Part shown: in pieces, positions 50,259 through 61,575 of the stretch
How the letters are laid out: each line of letters begins with the position of its first letter
How positions within the stretch are numbered: position 1 is the stretch's first letter
Assembly (NCBI GenBank): GCA_013398615.1
Contig: VZSR01003803.1
Location: 4,598,050-4,662,049 of the forward strand
DNA from: Brachypodius melanocephalos
Lineage: Eukaryota; Chordata; Aves; Passeriformes; Pycnonotidae
Length of the DNA stretch: 64,000 bases
Direction: 5' to 3'
Program-made: the position numbers and the translations under genes
Notes under the pieces: model-generated
What the model saw: only the letters and a program-made list of their open reading frames with translations
Told to the model about the DNA's origin: nothing
Databases searched by the model: none

Positions 50259-53200
50259 ATTTCATGCATGCGTACAGCATTTAACTCTAACCACATTCCC
50301 TCGATGGCTTTGCTGAGGTTAGGCAGCAACATTTCAAGCAGACATGATCCACAAGGTAGCATGGGCCAGGGAAAGCCTCTGCACAGTCAGGTCTTACAGG
50401 ATGAACATGGGCTTCTTATGATAAATCTGACATGATGGCTCTACCTCTGCTTAGGACTTCTAGACATAACACTGGATGCACTTTTATTGGTATACACAGT
50501 CTGAGATTCAAAGAATACTGCACCAGGCTTTTATAGATAACAACCTAGTTCATTGCACAGAACACTGCATGTTACTCAAAGACAAAGATCACAAAGAAAA
50601 TGCTGGAAGTTTCAACACTTTCCTTATATATGAAATGACACATATGAGTTACACAGACAGGGATGGCAAAAGAGCTTAAAGGCTATAAGGCTATTTAAGA
50701 ACCTAAGAATGTGTCTGGATCTGATCTTTCACAAGCAGGGCGTAGGTTTTTAGAATCAGGTTGACAGCTGACTTTTCTACTCAAAAGCATAACTAAGATC
50801 TCAGTACAAAAGGGGCAAGAAGTCCACAGCTTTAAAAAAAAAATAAAATAAAAGCAACCCCAACAAATTCTAAAATATCTGACTATTTCAGTTACACCTC
50901 AATGGAAATCTCCTTAGGACTGTGACGTTCAGTCAATAAATTAGGTGAGAAGATCTTGCAAAACTGTGACTGATTTCCATAGCAATAGAATCTGCTTGCA
51001 GTGACCAGATTTAGGAGTTCTTATTTCTAGAAAATCTTGAATATCCTGAACATGACTTTACTTCCTTTTATCTCAGGTCTTGAATCGTCCAGAAAAACTT
51101 TGTTTTTACAGACAAAGAGATTAAAAAGGGGCTAGTTAGTATGTGCATCCTACAAAGAAAGGGCATGCTCATTTGTAATAAATTAATGTTGTAAGTTCTG
51201 ATCATAAAAATTAACCCAATCCAAAATAATGAGTCGTATTCATTCTTCCTTTATATGTTAAAACATAAGAAGACAAAAATACACAAGCAATATTTGGATG
51301 CTAAATGTTATTTAGAGGCCTTTTTGTTCCTGTACTAAAAGAGAGACTCTTTATATTTTTTAGTTAAATGCTTCTTTACAGGGGAGAACAAGGTGATTGT
51401 CAATTACTGATTTTTCCTCTTCAATTCATGTTTGGAAGATGTTTTTCCATTTCAAACATCTTTTTATTTACTTCCCAGGAAAGCTGATGGCTCAGTAATA
51501 AATTCTATGCCTGTTTCTAGGACACTTACTGCGGTAACACTTCTAAATAGGTGTAAATAGATTTCCTGGCATAAATAATATTTTTTCACACTACCACTGT
51601 CCTGTTGTCAGCTGATACTAATCACACTTCTAATAAGCTACGTCTTGACAAAATGTCTTGTGTAAACCTGTTCCTTCCTACAGCCTCGAGGCTAATACCA
51701 ACAGTTTGCTTTCTTTCAGTCTAATTCCAACAGCACACTAGCATATGTCCCCCTGCTTACCACTGTCACGGACCTGGAGATAACAATGTACAAATAAAAA
51801 TCTGTCTGGATCACAGTGCTAGCAACCCTAAAAATTTAGTGCAAATCACAACTATTTTTTTTTTAAGTCCCATGTTCTGAATTCATGTGATTTATAGAGA
51901 GAAATAAATGTATTTTGGAACATAAAAGTCAGTGCAGATGAAAATTAGAAATCATAGCCAAAGAAGGAAGCCTGAAAGAATCATAAAGCTGCAAACAAAT
52001 AAATGGATATCGAGTAAATCAGTGTCAAATCATTTGGTGGAACCTCACAGGTCTGGAATTGTCTGGCTGAAAGCTTTGGATTTTCTATGGAGGAGGAAAA
52101 GGTCACACAAACTATTAGCACACAGCTCTTTTGTGCAGAGGTCCCTGACCCTATTACTGTTCCGAGCTGTGCAGTAGGGTTACACCTAGGGCTGGTAAGG
52201 GCACTCATTTGTTTTGACTATCACAAATACTAGTAAGCTCTGTGCTTGTCCATGATTGATGGAAGGCAGTAAAATATCTTTCAGGGATCAAGAAAATTAG
52301 ATGTGACAATTTTTTGGCTGTCAGAATGTGAACTTTTGAAGACTGATGGAGCACTGCAATGAGTAGACGAGAACTGAAAGATGTCCAATGATAAAATAAC
52401 CTAATTTGCACAATGATGGAAAAGCCTCAGGAAAGAAGCTTTACCCTAAACTATCTTCTGCTTTCAGGGTGATTATGCAAAATATTCAGAAAAACAAAAA
52501 TAAGATTTTTAGGTTTTCATACTTATTCACCTTACTAGTTTCAAATCATTTGTGATCTATTGGCTCTGAAAAGGGTAGAGAGCAGTGGGAATATGGAGGT
52601 TCAACATTTCCCTCTCTTGACACATCTACCTGTGTGTAGTGTTGTCCTGAAGAATAAGCAAATTTTTTTCTGTTTGAAGAACACTGCTGCTTATTTTCTT
52701 TCAGAATAGCAGCATTTTAAGATATTCAGATTCAAATGATGCATTTTTTCCTAAAGTACAAAATTATTATGAATATTTAAACAAGTCAACTGTCAAAGTT
52801 TTTGTATCCTAAATCAAAGCATTGTTCCAATGCCTGTTTCCAGAGAAACTAAATGTCTCAAATCCTCCATAAAATGCTATTTACTTCCAATATGGACAGT
52901 GGACTTTTCATTCTATTCATTCTTCGTTTGAATCATTTAAAGAAGAATTATACCAGTCCTTGAATACATAGATGGCAATATTACTGAAGATAGTTTTTCC
53001 TTGCTCAGCAGGCTTTCAATTCAAGAAGAAAAATGCTGGCAGATTGAAAATGGGATGCTATATCTCTGTAGAAAATTTTAAAAATATGTTTATTTATCTA
53101 AACGAATCCTGCTGGCTTTCAGTTAGGTTCTTTCAAATCACAGACACTCAACAGAGGTTTTTAATTGTGGTTTTTGTTAAATAAAAATTTATTTAGTATA

Positions 53201-54120
53201 AACATAAGTTAAATTAAATAGAAATATGCCTTCAAGATAAGGGGGAAAAGGACTGTGTGAAGATCTTGGTGGTATTTCCAGAGAAGACAGTGAGACACAC
53301 TATGTTTTTATTTCAGCCTTTAACTAGAGCTATCTTTTCTAGACACAGCCCCTAAGAGTCCTCTTCATCCATCTGTTTCTCCTTATCCAAAAACTCATGG
53401 AGTTCAGGCACTCCCGGTTAGCCTCTAACTTCAGTAATAAACATTTATTACTTTTTTCAGCCATCGTGGATTTGCAGCCACAAAATTTCCTTTCTGAATC
53501 TTGTGGACAAAGAAAATGTAGACCAACAGAAGCTGTATCTTCTGAACAAAAGCAGATTCATAATGCTGAAAGGAATACAAGATTCAGAGGAAAAACTGAG
53601 TTATGTTTCATCAGTTCGTTGCCCTCGGCTTTTTTTCTTCTCAGCTGTCATCAGCAGTGTTAGGATCAGTCACCTCCATGGTTATTTGTTTAAAAGTGTG
53701 CTCTATATTCCTGCTGTTGTTTTACTATTTTTGCCCGGTTTTGACAAGTTCTTTTTATCTATCTGTATGAATGCAAGGGGGGTGATATCAGACTAACAGA
53801 CTAAGGTGTATGTAAGATTTATAAAGAAAACACACTTACCCAAACATTTCTGTATTCTCCCTAGCATATTGTTGCCTTCCTTGTTATAGCCTGGCCTGCA
53901 AATAGATGCAGAATTGCCTGTCACAAAGTAAGGAACGTTCTCATCCTTTCTCTGATCGTGTAGTTGGGCTAATCTCCTGGATGGAAAAGGGTACAGGTGC
54001 CTGAGTGCAGATTCTGAGTGTTATTTTGGTAGCTGTGAAAATGTAGTCACATATATATAAATTTGCCATTATTGGTTAAAGGCCACAGTTTTTTCTTGGT
54101 CTGACAGTGTAGGGTCTTCC
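50259..54120. other. Non-genic AT-rich stretch
   Basis: No gene or transposon recognised. Overlapping plus-strand frames at 53397-53663 and 53503-53796 carry no known domain. Confidence 0.7.
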
Positions 54121-54182
54121 TTGGCTCGAGCCAATCCTATCTCAGCTTAGCTGAGACAGCAGTAGCCCAGCAGTCAGCTGAC
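54121..54182. repeat. Cluster of three palindromes
   Basis: Within 62 bp there are three: ttggctcgagccaa (54121-54134, perfect 14 bp), tctcagc/gctgaga with a 3-nt centre (54140-54156) and gtcagctgac (54173-54182, perfect 10 bp). All have mixed composition. They lie about 90 bp left of the CR1 fragment. Confidence 0.85.
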
Positions 54183-54267
54183 AACTGCCAGAATTTGTTT
54201 CAGTTTCAGTTTGACTTTGAACTACTCAATGCCTAAGGAACTGCTTTGATTGTCCCACTCCAAGAGC

Positions 54268-54735
54268 TGTTGTTAACAGTTCAGTGTCCAAGTGGCAAGT
54301 GGCACTCCACAGGGATCAGTATCTGGACTGGCACTGTTTGACATCTTTGTTAGTGACATGGACAGTGGGATTGAGGGCACCCTTAGCAAATTTGCTGATG
54401 GCACTGCTGCTGGAGGGAAGGGATGGCATCCAGAAGGAACCTGACAGGCTTGAGAGCTTGGTCCATGTGAACTTCGTGAAGTGCAACAAGGCCAAGTGTA
54501 ATGTAGATTTTGATTAGATATTAGGGAGAGATTGTTCATCATGAGGGTGGTGAGACACTGTAATTTCCAAGGAAATTTTTGGATGTCCCATCCCTGGAAG
54601 TGTTCAAGGCCAGGTTGGACGGAGCTCTGAGTAACTAGCTCTACTGGAAGGTGTCACTGCCCTTGATGGGGGGACTGGAACAACATGATCATTAAGGATC
54701 TTCCATCTCAAATCATTTTATGATTCTATGATTTG
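54268..54735 (+). mobile_element. CR1 LINE fragment with reverse-transcriptase remnant and 3' end
   Basis: This is the most informative CR1 here. Codons from 54301 translate to GTPQGSVSGLALFDIFVSDM and on to DSGIEGTLSKFADG, matching the CR1 reverse-transcriptase region with the PQGS motif and the catalytic (F/Y)ADD box. The box at 54391-54402 reads FADG, so the second catalytic aspartate is lost. Near 54515 the reading jumps directly to 3'-UTR phrases (agatattagggagag, atgagggtggtgagacactg, ccctggaagtgttcaaggccagg, ggaaggtgtcactgcc) and ends in TATGATTCTATGATTT at 54720-54735, the CR1 octamer end. The 3' part of ORF2 and the 5' part of the 3' UTR appear deleted. It is inactive. Confidence 0.95.
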
Positions 54736-55060
54736 TACAGTTGTGTGGTGTAGCTGCTAGTGTCAATTAATATACTAGAAACTGGCACCCCTTTCCTATG
54801 TAAAAGGAATTATCTGTGATCAAAAATATGAGCATGGTGGACTGGTTCTTGAGTGATTACAGGCTTATAGGTCCAGTAACAACAGAACAAAAAAAACAAG
54901 TGCTATATGTAACTGCAATTCAGTAAGAAAAGAGCTGTTAGGCTCTTAGATTGTGTTAAAAACCATATAAAATTACTCTAAGCAGATATAGCTGAAAAAA
55001 ATCATACTCCTCCTGAGAAATGGGTACTGTGATACTCTACAGTAGGACACCCCATATGTC

Positions 55061-55086
55061 CACATACACATACATACACACACACA
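55061..55086. repeat. Imperfect (CA)n / (CATA)n microsatellite
   Basis: cacatacacatacatacaca continues into pure CA units; about 26 bp in total. Confidence 0.88.
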
Positions 55087-56664
55087 TTCTCAGTGAAGAT
55101 CAGATAATTATTTAGCCTAAATTTTGAACTTAGGGCTCTGCTTATCAGATATGTTCTCTTCTTGCCCAGAACACGATATTGAACTGAAGATGATATCCAG
55201 CTTGGTCATCAATGCATCAGAGTGAAGTGCATTCCCTGTAGTCTTGCAATACATCTGTGTGTCTCATGGATGTGCATTTTATGGACTAGGGTGCCTCAGC
55301 AGCAACCAAAACTCTGTTTATGCAGCTGAATCCCATGGTCAATATCTGGGGTTTTTAATCTTCTCTTCTGAACCCTTTCAGTCACAGAGGAAAATCCCCA
55401 TGGATGCACCTTCCAGTCACACAAGCTCTGTCTGCACAGGATTTCCGCCAGCTGCATCTGGCAACCACCCTAACTCCAGTGAAAGGAAACTGTACACAAA
55501 ATCTCACTACAAAATGCTGTGTCTTAGTTCTGCTCCTGCTTTACTGTGGACCCAGAAGGAAATGATGAGCAGGCCAAAAATAAAGGACAGCAGGTGAATT
55601 TATGAGCAGTAAATTCAGGTGAAGAAATAAAGTCAGGCAGGTGAAAGTTAGCTAGTTGGTGGGTATTCTAGGCATGCAGAATATCAAGTAGAGAGAAATT
55701 CTAGGCAGTAGGCAGTGAAGTGTAATGGTTATCATAGCAGACTCAGATTAGAAATTTCGAAATGATTCAAAAGCAGGTATCAAAGAAAATAATTTCAATC
55801 TTTCACATATGTAACAATACTATAATAAAAATGAGTCTAATCAATGCTTAGTGAAAGAGACATTATATTTTCAACTCAAAATATCCCCTTCCTTCTTTTG
55901 CTCCATTTTACTCCTCAGGTTTCCTGCTTTTCATATGACATGGCTCATGTACAATGCTTGGGACTTTCATTGCATCACCAGCATCAAAAGTAGGCTTGCC
56001 AATAACTTCAACAAAACCAACAAGAAGATTTCAAAGCACATCATAGGACTTATTGGCTGTGAATAATTCTCTTGTGATGTCTCCCAAAAAGTTCTTGGCC
56101 CAGCAATTGTGCAGTTCATTCTCCTCATATGATCAGGGGTGGGGCAAATGGGAATGCATAAATGCGTCAAGAGGAGCATGATTTCTATTGTGGTTTTATC
56201 CTTGCACACTGGTGAACCCTCAGGGGATAACACAGAATTTGATTTCTTTTTTTATTATTATTTTTTGTAAGCCCATCTTTGTCAGAGAGACAGCATGCAA
56301 CTGCACTTCTCAGCTGTCACTTAGCAAAGATGCCACCAAGTTCACTGGCACTTTGGCTGAAGAATTTGCTTATATTGCCAACGTATGAGAGTGTTATTCC
56401 TTCCACTAATAGACTCTTTTATGGAAAAACACAATGACAGCTTCTTCTTCCTGTTTCTGCATAAATTTAATCAGTATATGGTGGACCACCCACAAGTTGT
56501 CACATAAAGCCCTTTCAATATAAGAGACAAGCTCACTGTGCACCCTCTCAATTATGGACCAAAACCCCCTCATCTAAATTCAGTTCATTCTTTAGCCAAG
56601 CCCTTCTTGCAATCAGTGCCTAGCATTTTAGTTCATAAAGTCAGTTTTTCCCTTGATGTTTGCT

Positions 56665-56722
56665 TGGAGAAATAACAAATATGTATATAACAAATAACAA
56701 AAACTGGAGAAATAAGAAATAT
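56665..56722. repeat. Direct repeat, about 40-bp period
   Basis: tggagaaataacaaatat at about 56665 recurs as tggagaaataagaaatat at about 56705, with one difference. The segment between is also AAC/ATA-rich, so this looks like a tandem duplication that has diverged. Confidence 0.75.
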
Positions 56723-57754
56723 AATATTCAGCTTCTCAACCCATTTTGGCTTTTCTTTCATGTGGATGGACAGACAGTAGCCATTAAATTTATAATTCAA
56801 TTCTGCATATTTACAAATCCAAATGTCTAAGCAGTATACCTTCAAATTTGTAGGAGGGTGTGCACTGTATATCCATTCTGAAATATTTTTGAACATGTGG
56901 ATATATATAGTCATCAAGATATCCTGGATAAGACCAAGCACCCATCTATCCATCCTCTGTAACTTTGCACCTTCAGGAGCCAAAAATGCTGCTTAGAAAG
57001 AACACACCTAAAAAGTGGCAAAGATATCATGATGGTAAAGACTCTCCCTCAGCTTTTAGCTGATCACAAAATTTTTCTGTTTAAAAAGAAAAATTCACTG
57101 GTATACGATCATCCATTTTCAGCAGAGATAAGCTGTGATCCAGGAAATTCATTTTTCCCTGTGTTAACCAGTGAATTCATCAACTTGTCTGCTTGAATAG
57201 GAGATGGAAACTGCATCTAGACTCACTTTCTCTTCCTGGGTGCGACAAGGTGAGACAGTGAGCTCTGGATCCTCATAGGCTAATGACATCATCCTTAGTT
57301 GGAATCTCCCTTAGCTCAGTCATTCCCTGACCAGTGTAAAGCTTAATCCAGTGAATTCTATTTGTCATCTCCACATTAAAAGCAGTATCATTTCTATCTG
57401 TCCTACAGGCATGCAGTCAGGCCTAATTTCTGAACCACTTGGAGACTGTCAGATGAAATAGCTGCATAAATGCCTATCAGTTCGAAGAGTAGATACATGT
57501 AAGCTGGGGGGCATTTTTTAAGTGTGCTAAGAATAGTACGAGATCTACAGTGAAGTATTTGAATTTTAAAAAAGGATGCACAGGGTGATTTTTTCTTACC
57601 CTTATACCATCTAGTACTGCAGCTCCCTAATCCCACTGGGATTTGTGCAACTTTGTCTTGTCAGTAGTCATTACAAAACATTGGTGATGTGCAAGTTTCA
57701 GGGAAGGGTTAGCAATTGTGTAGGCATTGAAATGTATCCTAGTTTTAACAGCTT

Positions 57755-57804
57755 GTCAATGGAATGAACTTCCAAGGGAGGTAGTAGAAGTCTTATTCCC
57801 AGAG
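57755..57804 (+). mobile_element. Possible very old CR1-type LINE relic
   Basis: The phrase caatggaatgaacttccaag, followed by ggaggtagtagaagtc, resembles the CR1-family 3' UTR motif (tggaa..g..tgccaagggaggtggtggaa). No octamer end or other flanking similarity is seen. This is a weak call that a profile search would settle. Confidence 0.3.
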
Positions 57805-60730
57805 AAACCGAGTAACATGTGAGAAAAATCAACGGTGAGAAACCAACAACAGAGCCAAGAAAAATGTAGTGGACTAAACTTAAGCATGTGGAATTTCCTG
57901 ATCCTGTTTTGTGATACACTACCTATTTTTCAGCATTTTTTTATTGAACACATTAAATTAACTAAGCATTGATGCTTTCTAACAAATCAGTCTGAGGACA
58001 CTGAGTACCTTCCACTCATGAGTAAAACATAAGTGGCTCAGATATCCATAGTATGAGTTCATATAGGCCATGACAATGGTAGATTCTTAACAAATTATCA
58101 CATTTTTAACATAATCACTGCTTATGATAACTTTTCTCAATTCTACTCTAGAAATCAGCATCACTATCTGTGTAGAAAACAGAGACATGACACTGAGGAT
58201 AGGAGGAAATCTGAAAATCCAAAATGCACATGCCACTAGCAGATGATTTGGAACTATCAGAGCACAATCAGATTCTCAGATGAATATATTATCACATTTT
58301 TCTCCTTCACCGAGATAATTCTTTTACTTTTAAAGACTACATGGAAATTATAGTCTGTGTGACCATTTTAACAATTTATCTTAATTAACAGCCTGAGTCT
58401 TTTTGCACATTCCAGATATTTTAATATTATGCAACCAATTAGCACTGTCTTTATTCCCTTAACTCATCAAACTCATCAATGAAAATTTCCTTTCATATAA
58501 AGATAATTCCCACCTTGATCTCATTTGATGATAGGACTAATAAGGTGTGGAAACGAAAAACCCCATGTTTTGTAAATGTAGGCGTTTTTAGGAATTCTGA
58601 TTGAAACATCAAGCTCTATAGATTAGACTGGGGAAAAAAAATTGTACTGGGGTGCAATAACTGCTAGGAAGAGGTGACTTTAGAAGTTCAAGATTATGCA
58701 CCAAGGTGAAACCATGATATTGAAAGTCATGTCTATTTAATTATCATGTGCCTGGCAACCTCCAGTGTCTCTCAGTGTTATTTCAAAATTTTAAATTGGA
58801 AATAAGATGTATGTTTTTAATAATGAAGGTACTTAGCAACTTAAACAAGTATCCAAAGGAAGCATTAAATCCATTATAACTTGAAGCCTTTCATTAAGTT
58901 TTTTCTCATATTGGCCACAAACTAGAATAATAGCAGTTTGTTTTATTCTGGAAGAAAATAATTCCCAAAGCAAATTAGTGCTAGTTAAGTTGCTATGCTA
59001 TACAGGCTGGACAGAATATGATTTTTCCTTTCTAAATATCTGACTCTATAGGAAAAATGCTGCCAGGCCTTTTAGCTCAGAGTTGATATTTCAACCTCAA
59101 AGTAAAGCAAACACACCAATGTCTTTCAAGATCCCGAACTTGTTTACATCAAGCAGAAACCTGGTTTATAATGAATTGCCCATACTAAATATTTTAACAT
59201 GAAAGACTTTGGCACCAAAGCCTTTTTTGATTGGATACAAATAAGTTGCCTCTTTTTTCTTGTAGCTATTTTTTTTCCTAGATAACACAGTATTTGCAAT
59301 TTACAGAGCTGGTTTTTTACCTGGTGCCACAAATGTGATTAGATGTTACTATGAATGTAAGGACAAGGTGAAAATTATAGACTAAATTGATTGCATACCA
59401 TACAAAGCTTCAAAGAAAAAGATTAAACAGTGTTAATGATGTGTAACATCCCAGTGACAGAGAGCATTTATATCCTTCCCTACAAGTACATTCCTCTCGT
59501 GGTTGAAAAGATCAGACTGACACAACACCCTTACAAAGACAGGTATCCAAGCCTGAGCAGAGAATCAAAATTGCTACACAATTCCTGCTGTAGGAGGGAG
59601 CCAAGCTGATGGATGGGGCTGGGAGTGGCAAGTGTGAGAGGAGATAGTGTTTAAAGCTCATTTCCTGCAAATTTTCAGTGTGATCTCCACTGCACATACA
59701 TGTCTCAATCCTGTCATTCCATATGTTGCAAGTCTAACTGCTACACACTGGAGAATGTGATGTCTTCCACATCGGGGGGCAAAAAAATGTTACTCATTAT
59801 AAATTAGAAACTGATGAGCGAATTGCCAATGCAACTGCAGGAAATGCAGGCAGAATTCCATGAAATGTGGTTGAAAAATTCCAAATGTAGCATTTTTGAT
59901 GCAAGTTCCTCATGTAAAACTCATGGAATCAAAAGTATAAATTGAAAAATATACACAGATGAAATAAACTAGTAACATTGGTTTTCTCATTTTGTTATAA
60001 TTCAGTAAAATAAAATGTTTATAGTCTTAGACAAATTTTGGTAACAGACAGCTATTTAGGTAAGTTACATAGTCTGAGATTCTGCAGTGTCATCAAAGTT
60101 GCATGTTAGTGCCTATACCACACATTTCCCTTGAATTTATTAATAGGCAAGGAAATTGGAAGTTGTAACTCAGAATGAATGCCAGACTTGAAGAAATCTT
60201 TTCAACGAGGAGAAAAAGGCAACTTGGCTGCTGCTGCTGCTCACCTTTTCTCTCAAGTCAACCATGTTATTGACATGCACATAAACAGCAACCTGACATT
60301 CCATAAATAAGATATAACTACAACCATGATTGTTACCTATGGGTTTCTTTAAGGTCAGTGGGGGGAAAATAGATATTTCTGATGCAAGGATCATTGATAT
60401 CATTGACATATCAACCTTAGGATAAAATAAATCTCATTCTGAAGGCAACTGTATTTCTCTTTTGGCAGTAGAGATCCAGTTGAGACTCACTTAGAGGAAG
60501 AGAGTAATGCTACAAACATATAACTTTCTGGTAAATCCCTCCTGTTTTATAGGTTTCAGTCTGAGGAGGGTTTCAGGACATAAGACTCCAAAGTGAGTAT
60601 TCTCTAATGATGCTTTCAAGAAAAAAATCCTAAGCTTCTATGGCTGCTGGTCAATACTTCCAAAATTTTGGTACCAGGGAATCTACAGAAACATTTTTGA
60701 TAGTTTGGGGTAAAGAACGTATTTTCTTTC
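57805..60730. other. Non-genic AT-rich stretch
   Basis: No gene or transposon recognised. A short (GCT)5 run lies at 60227-60241. All open frames are below 80 aa. Confidence 0.72.
60227..60241. repeat. (GCT)5 trinucleotide run
   Basis: Five uninterrupted GCT units. It falls inside a 79-aa minus-strand frame that would read as a short serine run, but nothing else supports coding. Confidence 0.9.
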
Positions 60731-60830
60731 NNNNNNNNNNNNNNNNNNNNNNNNNNNNNNNNNNNNNNNNNNNNNNNNNNNNNNNNNNNNNNNNNNNNNN
60801 NNNNNNNNNNNNNNNNNNNNNNNNNNNNNN
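60731..60830. other. Assembly gap of 100 N
   Basis: Exactly 100 N, the usual placeholder for a gap of unknown size. The right edge is an A-run (60831-60844), so the break probably lies in a homopolymer or low-complexity tract. The frames running across it are artefacts. Confidence 0.99.
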
Positions 60831-60844
60831 AAAAAAAAAAAAAA
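60831..60844. repeat. Poly(A) run at gap edge
   Basis: At least 14 A directly after the gap. The full length is hidden by the N block. Confidence 0.9.
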
Positions 60845-61247
60845 TGGAAAGGACTAAAGATAAGACCTGTGGCCAAAAGATGGGATTCCCCTCATTGAGT
60901 GAATCTTCTCTGGCAAAACTACCAAAAGAAACCTTAGAACAACTTTTTCTATTCACTTTGACACGCCAAATGTCCAGTAAATATTCTGTCTAAAGAGGAT
61001 GAACTACACAGAAGTATTTGATTAATATCAATTAGCTGTATATTTGGAGAGGACAGAAAAAATATATTTGTATGAGGATAATAAAGAATATCTGATGGGG
61101 CTGTATCCTACTTGTACTTTCCTTGTGGTCCAGCACATGAGTTTTTATGCAATATAAAGTGGTAAATGTCAAGCAGGCACTCACCCTTAGACCAGGTCTC
61201 TATATGGTTTTGTGACCCAAACATTCTTTATGTGATTTTAAAAAGTG

Positions 61248-61575
61248 ACCAGAAGCATTGAACATCTCTCCTATGAGGAAAGGATGAGCTGGGATTGCTT
61301 AGCACACAAAAGAGAAGGCTCTGGAGAGACCTTATTGTGGCCTTACAATACTTGGAGGGGGTTTATAAGATAGATAAGAGACAGACTTTTTAGTAGTGCC
61401 TGAAATGGTGAGTCAAGAGGGTCATAGTCTTAAACTAAAGGAGGGTAGATTTAGACTACCCAACCTACCAGGTGGAAACTTTTCATGGTGAAGGTGGTGA
61501 AACACTGCACCAGGCTGCCCAGAGAGGTGGTGGATGACTCATGCATGGAAATGTTTAAGAACTTCACTGCAAGAG
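61248..61575 (+). mobile_element. CR1 LINE fragment lacking its 3' end
   Basis: Plus-strand CR1 3'-UTR phrases appear in order: gaacatctctcctatgagga, aaagagaaggctctggagag, accttattgtggccttacaa, cttaaactaaaggagggtag, atggtgaaggtggtgaaaca, ctgcccagagaggtggtgga, and catgcatggaaatgtttaag near 61540-61560. The consensus would continue for about 150 bp to the octamer end, but similarity stops near 61575. The 3' end has been lost, by deletion or a later rearrangement, since normal CR1 insertions are truncated at the 5' end. Confidence 0.93.

Larger units (their letters stand above)
54736..57754. other. Non-genic AT-rich stretch
   Basis: No gene recognised. A CA-rich microsatellite lies at 55061-55086 and a spaced direct repeat at 56665-56722. 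The 117-aa plus frame at 55244-55597 and the 116-aa minus frame at 56633-56983 have no recognisable domains. Confidence 0.7.

Noticed and set aside
54284..54517. 77-aa plus frame starting at ATG
   Set aside because: It is the wrong frame of the CR1 reverse-transcriptase remnant; the motif-bearing frame runs from 54301 and is decayed.
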